From the NCBI GenBank assembly GCA_000009845.1, contig AP006628.2, positions 778,590 to 842,589 on the forward strand: 64,000 bases of DNA. The letters run 5' to 3'. Below, piece after piece: positions 59,023 to 64,000 of the stretch. Source of the stretch: Onion yellows phytoplasma OY-M (GTDB taxonomy: Bacteria; Bacillota_I; Bacilli_A; Acholeplasmatales; Acholeplasmataceae). Under the pieces are notes generated by a model. That model did not search any database. It was not told the DNA's origin and worked only from the letters and a program-made list of their open reading frames with translations. The position numbers and the translations under genes are program-made. Position 1 is the first letter of the stretch, and every line of letters starts with the position of its first letter.

Positions 59023-59160
59023 TATATTATATAACTCCTATTTTATTTTTTCTAATTATTGTAAAATGAAAAATTAAAAAATAATTATTCATGAAAAAAC
59101 ATACAAATCAAGTTTAAAATTAAAAAATGAAAAATCATGAAAATACGTATTTTGAAATTT

Positions 59161-59784
59161 TTAAATTATTTTTTTAGCAAGAGCTTTTTTTAAAGCTGTA
59201 ACAATTTCGGCTTTTTTAAGTTTATGAAAATTAGGAACTTTGTGTTCTTTAGCTAATTTTTTTAACTCATGAAGCAACATTTTAGATAAATCTAAAGAAG
59301 GTTTTTTTGCTTTAACTTGGGTAGTTTGTGGTTTTGTTTCCAAAGTATCATCGGATTTTTCCTCAGAAAGTTCAGTAGATAAAACTTTTTCAGGTTGTAG
59401 AGAAGTTTTTTCTTCGGGTTGTGGTTGTGTTTCTTGTTGCAAAACTTCAACAGCTTTTACAGATTCAACTGGACCTGGTTGTAAGTGTGCTAAATCTGCT
59501 AATACTTTACGATTAACATCTACTTTTGCCAAAGCAAGTCCGTGCATTAAATAAGAATACTGCATGCCGCATAACATAGCACCAGCGTTAATACGGGAGA
59601 TCCATAATTTACGAAAATCTCTTTTTCTTTGTTTGCGGTCTCTATAAGCGTATTGCAAAGAGCGCATTACTTGCTCGTGAGCTGTTTTGTAAAGAGTGCT
59701 TTTGGAACCAAAATATCCTTTTGCCATTTTTAAAACTTTTTTGCGACGACGGTGTCTTGCAGGAGTAAAACTAATTTTTGCCAT
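59161..59784 (-). CDS. rplT: 50S ribosomal protein L20 with C-terminal extension
   Basis: Binds 23S rRNA and acts early in 50S assembly. Residues 1-~115 are normal L20 ([33 protein letters not shown]). Then a variable Glu/Gln/Thr-rich linker (~117-170) and a last ~37 residues [20 protein letters not shown] and [14 protein letters not shown], which look like a SAP/Rho-N type helix-extended-helix. Total 207 aa instead of ~117. The short start follows GAAAGGAAAAAGAAT. Third gene of infC-rpmI-rplT. Confidence 0.94.
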   Translation of the reverse strand: MAKISFTPARHRRRKKVLKMAKGYFGSKSTLYKTAHEQVMRSLQYAYRDRKQRKRDFRKLWISRINAGAMLCGMQYSYLMHGLALAKVDVNRKVLADLAHLQPGPVESVKAVEVLQQETQPQPEEKTSLQPEKVLSTELSEEKSDDTLETKPQTTQVKAKKPSLDLSKMLLHELKKLAKEHKVPNFHKLKKAEIVTALKKALAKKII

Positions 59785-59798
59785 ATTCTTTTTCCTTT

Positions 59799-60005
59799 CT
59801 ATAATCCTCTAATAAGAGTTTTGATTCTGTTGTAATCACAAAGTTTAACACAAGTAACTCCTCTTAGTTGGCGGTTTTGTTTAGTAGTTTTGGAAGCTGC
59901 AAGGTGATTTTTGTAGGCGTGGCCTCTTAATAATTTTTTCTTTTTAGAAATTTTAATTCGTTTTTTAAGCCCGCTGTGGGATTTTTTCTTAATCACTTTA
60001 ATCAT
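59799..60005 (-). CDS. rpmI: 50S ribosomal protein L35
   Basis: 68 aa, very basic. [20 protein letters not shown] and [16 protein letters not shown] are the family's pattern. AAGAAAGGATGATTAAAGT start. 14 nt ahead of rplT. Intact. Confidence 0.95.
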   Translation of the reverse strand: MIKVIKKKSHSGLKKRIKISKKKKLLRGHAYKNHLAASKTTKQNRQLRGVTCVKLCDYNRIKTLIRGL

Positions 60006-60137
60006 CCTTTCTTATTTTATTTATTTTTAATTTTTAATTGGGTGCAAAAAAATATTTTTGGTTTGTAAATTGGTTGAGTCGCGTTTTGTTTTGGGTAATT
60101 TTTCAGCCATTCCAATACCATTCATAACCTTTAAGGG

Positions 60138-60672
60138 TTATTTTAAAGGGGACAGAACTGCTGTTAGTTGATTGCCTTGTAATTTTAAAGGAGTCTCAAT
60201 TTGAGATAGGTTTTTCAAATCTTGCATAACTTGTTTAAAAACTGTTTCTCCTAATTGAAAATTATTAATCATACGACCACGAAAACGCATACTAACTTTT
60301 ACTTTATCGCCTTGTTTTAAAAATTTTTGAGCTTGTTTAATTTTAGTATTTAGATCATTTTTATCAATGGTAGGATTGAGGCGAATTTCTTTTAAAACAA
60401 TAATTTGGGTTTTCTTTTTGGCTTCACGAAGTTTTTTTTGTTGGTTATAACGATGTTTTTGATAATTCATTAGTCTCGCTACCATCGGTGAGGCATCTGC
60501 GTTTACCACTACAATATCAATTTCTTTTTGTTCTGATAATTTTAAAGCTTCTTTTTGGTCAAAAACACCTAATTGGTTCGCCTTTTTCATCAATAATGAG
60601 GTATTTTCCTTGTGGGATATTTTCATTATATAAATCGGAATTAGAACTTTTTTTAAATTTGTTGATTTTAAT
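60138..60672 (-). pseudogene. infC: Translation initiation factor IF-3, AUU start, one frameshift
   Basis: Controls start-codon choice and subunit splitting. The N-domain reads KFKKSSNSDLYNENIPQGKY then IIDEKGEPI from an ATT codon at 60672-60670 with AAGGAGG eight bases upstream. AUU is the classical IF-3 start and the basis of autocontrol. After GEPI one extra base (near 60570) shifts the frame. The rest continues as GVFDQKEALKLSEQKEIDIV to QLTAVLSPLK. IF-3 is normally essential, so a sequence error or a programmed event must be considered. C-domain alone could start at 60626. Confidence 0.85.
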
Positions 60673-60765
60673 ATTTAAAACCTCCTTTAGGTTTGGGGTT
60701 ATTTTGTAAAAATGAAATGAAATGACATAACATGAAAATGAAACAAGGAAAAAAGAGAAAATAAA

Positions 60766-60800
60766 ATAAAAAAAGAGAAACGCCCAATGAACATTTCTCT
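60766..60800 (-). promoter_or_regulatory. Attenuator in the infC leader (L20-leader-like)
   Basis: AGAGAAATG/CGTTTCTCT stem (one T-G pair), 9-nt loop, then T7 on the minus strand, ~95 nt before infC. In Firmicutes the infC-rpmI-rplT leader is controlled by L20 through such a terminator. The promoter lies ~210 nt farther upstream. Confidence 0.7.
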
Positions 60801-61011
60801 TCTCTAAAATAACTAACACTAAATGTTTTTTGCATTTTTTTTACAAAAAAATTAAATGTTTATGTGCCATTTGCCTAAAAACTAATTGTTAATCAGGCGA
60901 GAGAAAACTCTTCTTTTCACGTTAATATCACAAGATTATTACAAAATCTTTGATAATTTTTATAATTGTATTTTGAATATTATAAAATAAAACAATAACA
61001 ATACCGTCCTA

Positions 61012-61040
61012 ATTATATAATAAAAAGTGCGGTTTGTCAA
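61012..61040 (-). promoter_or_regulatory. Consensus promoter of infC-rpmI-rplT
   Basis: TTGACA (61035-61040), 17-base spacer, TATAAT (61012-61017) on the minus strand: perfect sigma-70 boxes. They lie just after thrS and leave a leader of ~330 nt. Confidence 0.9.
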
Positions 61041-61071
61041 TAGTTTTTGGGGGATTTTGGCAATTAAGAGG

Positions 61072-63002
61072 TTATTTTTTTTGCAAAACTTGGTCTTTTA
61101 ATAAAGAAACAAACTCATCAACTTTAATTGTGGTTTGTTGGTGAGAGCCATATTTTCTAAAAGTAATTAAATTGTTAGTCATTTCGTTGTCGCCAATTAC
61201 AACTTGATAAGGAATTTTTAATTTTTGTGCTTCTCTAATTTTATAACCCCAAAGTAGTATCTTTGGAATTAATTTCTACTCTTGAAATTTTGTAATTGTA
61301 ACATTTCTTTAATTTTTTGGCTAAATTCCAAATGTAGAGGGAGCAGACACAGGAATTAAAAGCACTTGTACAGGAGCAAACCATAAAGGAAAAACACCCT
61401 TTGTTTCTTCTACTAAATGCGCTAAAAATCTTTCCATAGTAGAAACAACTGCGCGGTGAATGACAACAGGACGATGGTGTTTGTTGTCTTCTCCAATAAA
61501 AGTAAGATCAAATTTTTGAGGGAGCAAAAAATCAAGTTGTACTGTTGATAATGTTTCTTCGTTGCCTAAGGCAGTAAACACTTGCACATCTAATTTAGGA
61601 CCATAAAAGGCAGCTTCTCCGATGGCTTCTTTAAAGGGTAGGCTCAATTCTTGAATAGTTTCTTTGAGGGTTTTTTCAGCGTGATGCCACATTTGATCGT
61701 CATTAAAATATTTTTCTGTGTCATTAGGGTCACGATAACTTAGGCGCAACTCATAATTTTTAATATTAAAATCACGATAAACTTCTAAAATTAAATTAAT
61801 AATTTTTTTCATTTCTTCTTTGATTTGGTCAGGACAGGCAAAAATATGAGCGTCATTAAGAGTCATTTCTCTTACTCTTTGTAAACCAGAAACAGCTCCT
61901 GATTTTTCAAACCGATGCATCATTCCTAATTCAGCAATACGCAAAGGCAATTCCTTATAACTATGAGGAGTTTTTTTATAAATCATCATGTGATGGGGGC
62001 AATTCATTGGTCTTAAAACTAGTTTTTCACCATTTTCCAAAGTCATGATGGGAAACATATTAGAAGCATAATGGTCCAAATGTCCAGAAATACGGTAAAG
62101 TTCAGTATTTGCCATAATGGGCGTATAGACATGATGATAATCATAACTTAATTCTTTGTCAACAATATATCTTTCAACGATGCGCCTTACAGTAGCTCCT
62201 TTAGGAAGCCAAAAGGGAAGTCCCAAACCAACTTCTTTATTAAACATGAATAAATCTAGTTCTTTGTTAAGTTTTTTGTGGTCGCGCTCTTTTCTTTCTT
62301 CCAAAAGTTGCAAGTGGTCCGCAAGGCGCTTGTTTTTTGAAAAAAGAAGTCCCATAGATGCGAGTCAAAGTTTTGTTTTTGGCATCTACCTTGAAAATAA
62401 GCTCCTGATATTTTTAAAAGTTTAAAATGTTTAATAAGGCTTGTTTTGGTTACATGACCGCCGCGGCAAAGATCAAAAAATTCTCCTTGACGATAAATAC
62501 TGATAGTCTGGTCGCGAAATTTTTCCAGCAAAACTTGTTTATAAGGGTTGCAAGCAAATAATTTTTGGGCTTGTTCGAAAGAAACTTCTTCTCTTGTAAT
62601 GGGGTGGTTTTCCAAAGAAATTTGATGCATTACTTTTTCAATGGCAAGAAAACCTTTTTCCGAAATGGTGTGATTTTGAAAATCAATATCATAATAAAAT
62701 CCTTCTTTAATGGCAGGTCCTACTGTAAAAAGGGCACCTGGATAAAGTCTTGCAACGGCTTGCGCCATAAGGTGAGAGGTGCTGTGATTAAGAACTTCCA
62801 AAGATTTAGGATCAGATTCGGTTAAAATTTCTAAATTGCCGTTTTCTTTCAAAGGAAAATCAAGTTCGATTGGTTGGTCGTTGAAAAGGGCTGCAACTGG
62901 TTTTTTGAAATGTGTAGATAAGTGTTTTTTCCAAATTAACAAAGGAGTTATACCTGAAATAAATTCTTGTATTTGGTTGTCAAAAAAGCTGATTTTAATC
63001 AT
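61072..63002 (-). pseudogene. thrS: Threonyl-tRNA synthetase, several frameshifts
   Basis: Front (248-codon frame from 63002): TGS-like start, editing domain with HSTSHLMAQAV and FDLCRGGHV. Core (61321-62340): [31 protein letters not shown] (zinc Cys, motif 2), [35 protein letters not shown]. Tail (to 61072): FRKYGSHQQTTIKVDEFVS. Frames change near 62385 (extra A in GGTAGATG), 62335 (A-run), 61332, 61278 and 61248 (extra G). The full length (~640 codons) is normal. thrS is essential, so errors in this assembly or another gene copy are likely. No T-box was found upstream. Confidence 0.85.
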
Positions 63003-63250
63003 AAAAACCCTTTCTTTTGTAGTTTTTATTTTTTTGATCTTTTAAAAAATTGGGGAAAAACAAAGATAATGGAGGAGAAAAAATAATAAAGGGCAAAAAA
63101 TTTTATCTAAATAATAATGTGTGATATAATGTGTGTTTTATACTAAAAAATTAAATAACATATATCATAACTATAATACAAATCACAAGAAAAAGGGAGT
63201 CTTTTTTTAGTAATTAGTTGATTGGTGTTTATTATTTGGAATCTAAATTT

Positions 63251-64000
63251 TTAAGTGGTTTTGAAAAAGGGTGCAATTTCTTTTTTTATTGTAGCAACAA
63301 AAGGCAAAATTTCTTTTTCGGATGGCAAAAACATACTGCAAGCTCTTAGGTGACCTTTACAACCATATTTTTGAACAATATGATATATTTGCGGTCCGTT
63401 AGAACAAATACGCACTTGAATTTTAGAATCAGGACGTTCAAAAAAAAGAGCATAAAAGGGAAAATTTTTAATATTAGATAAAATATTAATCGACAAAAAA
63501 ACCTCTTCTAAAGTAATGTTGAATTGTTCAATGATTTGTTGATTCACATAAACATAGGCAAATCCGTCACAAGCAATAATATTTTGACATATATATCCTT
63601 GATATTTTAAAAAATTAAGTGTTACTTTATTGATATTTTGTTCCACCAAAGCAACATCAATACCATAATTAAGTAATTCTGAGGCAATTCTTAAAGTTTG
63701 GGCACTTACTCTATGATACCTAAAATTACCAGTATCTGTAATTAAACCAACATAAATAGCCAAAGCACCTTTAAAAGTTAGGTTTAAATTGAGTTTTTCT
63801 TTTAACAAGTAAATCATCTCGGAGCATGAACCAAAAGAATCATCAACCCATTGATAATTACCATAATTTTCGATTAAAATATGATGATCAATTCGAATAA
63901 CGACTTTTCCCAATTTAAATCTTTGGTCACTGATGGCTTGAGTAGTACCGCAGTCAACTACAATTACTAAAGCATTTTGGTAAGTTTCATCTGGTATTTC
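63251..64000 (-). CDS. DHH/DHHA1 phosphoesterase (NrnA-like), 5' end off the window
   Basis: Visible 249 codons. DHH motif RIDHHILIENYG (~at 63885) preceded by VVDCGTTQAISD, later GLITDTGNFRYHRVS (DHHA1-adjacent), and the C-terminal substrate part ending GCKGHLRACSMFLPS. B. subtilis NrnA removes nanoRNAs and pAp. Here Gly-His replaces the usual GGHxxAAG-like signature (GCKGHLRACS), a mild change. The reading frame stays open to the right edge; an internal TTG at 63913 is not the start. Function by family only. Confidence 0.85.
   Translation of the reverse strand, partial: EIPDETYQNALVIVVDCGTTQAISDQRFKLGKVVIRIDHHILIENYGNYQWVDDSFGSCSEMIYLLKEKLNLNLTFKGALAIYVGLITDTGNFRYHRVSAQTLRIASELLNYGIDVALVEQNINKVTLNFLKYQGYICQNIIACDGFAYVYVNQQIIEQFNITLEEVFLSINILSNIKNFPFYALFFERPDSKIQVRICSNGPQIYHIVQKYGCKGHLRACSMFLPSEKEILPFVATIKKEIAPFFKTT

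Noticed and set aside
60559-60819. 86-aa membrane-like protein starting with ATG at 60819
   Set aside because: Its first 49 codons read through the attenuator hairpin. The real gene is infC starting at the ATT at 60672.
61041-63130. T-box riboswitch before thrS or leuS
   Set aside because: No AGGGTGGNACCGCG-like box or specifier stem was found in the upstream regions.

Overview
The window looks like a phytoplasma chromosome ('Candidatus Phytoplasma', Mollicutes). The DNA is strongly A+T-rich. TGA is used as a stop and TGG as Trp. The genes include secreted-protein leaders of the phytoplasma SVM type, IS3-type tra5 transposase remnants, and the replication/recombination set dnaG-dnaB-tmk-ssb-himA-sigma plus FtsH-like AAA proteins that marks 'potential mobile units' (PMUs). 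The 2-hydroxycarboxylate transporter with malic enzyme, PduL and sucrose phosphorylase also fit this group. Gene content suggests the aster-yellows lineage (inference; no 16S gene is present).

Layout. (1) 1-14764, all minus strand: a PMU. From the far end it runs sigma copy 2, truncated ssb, a 40-codon gene, sigma copy 1, ssb, HU, small membrane proteins, a TM/coiled-coil/AAA+ protein split by a stop codon, a long coiled-coil protein split into three overlapping frames, an SVM-type secreted protein, a broken YqaJ-type recombinase, tmk, a nuclease-like gene, dnaB and dnaG. Many internal hairpin terminators punctuate it. (2) 14773-20656: a broken membrane gene, then the heat-shock operon hrcA-grpE-dnaK-dnaJ (minus) under a consensus promoter with a CIRCE-like operator. 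(3) 20796-27818, plus strand: a decaying PMU-like block of membrane/coiled-coil genes ending in a broken ftsH (hflB). (4) 28355-37783: DEAD-box helicase, recA with two in-frame stops, pgsA, malate transporter plus malic enzyme, a mosaic gene carrying a dnaG fragment, and frameshifted sucrose phosphorylase. (5) 38210-44262: tra5 remnant, a third sigma/ssb/HU/AAA set in plus orientation, and a gene joining a UvrD-like helicase domain to an HUH replication initiator. (6) 44507-64000: housekeeping genes (pduL, HD hydrolase, ksgA, spoVG, metal P-type ATPase, MATE, rsmH, rpoZ, gmk, leuS, acpP, M42 peptidase, rplT-rpmI-infC, thrS, DHH phosphoesterase).

How genes work together: transporter plus malic enzyme plus PduL would take malate to pyruvate and then acetyl-P/acetate, a known phytoplasma energy route. 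The PMU genes form a self-replication kit. The most striking unexplained item is a 136-codon cassette, about 99.5% identical between 4631-5038 and 8906-9313, that starts exactly at an ATG. It is fused to two unrelated N-termini, one membrane-anchored and one an AAA+ ATPase.

Many genes, including essential ones (infC, thrS, rpoZ, dnaJ), carry one or more frameshifts. Some of this may be assembly error rather than biology, so each is described as seen.
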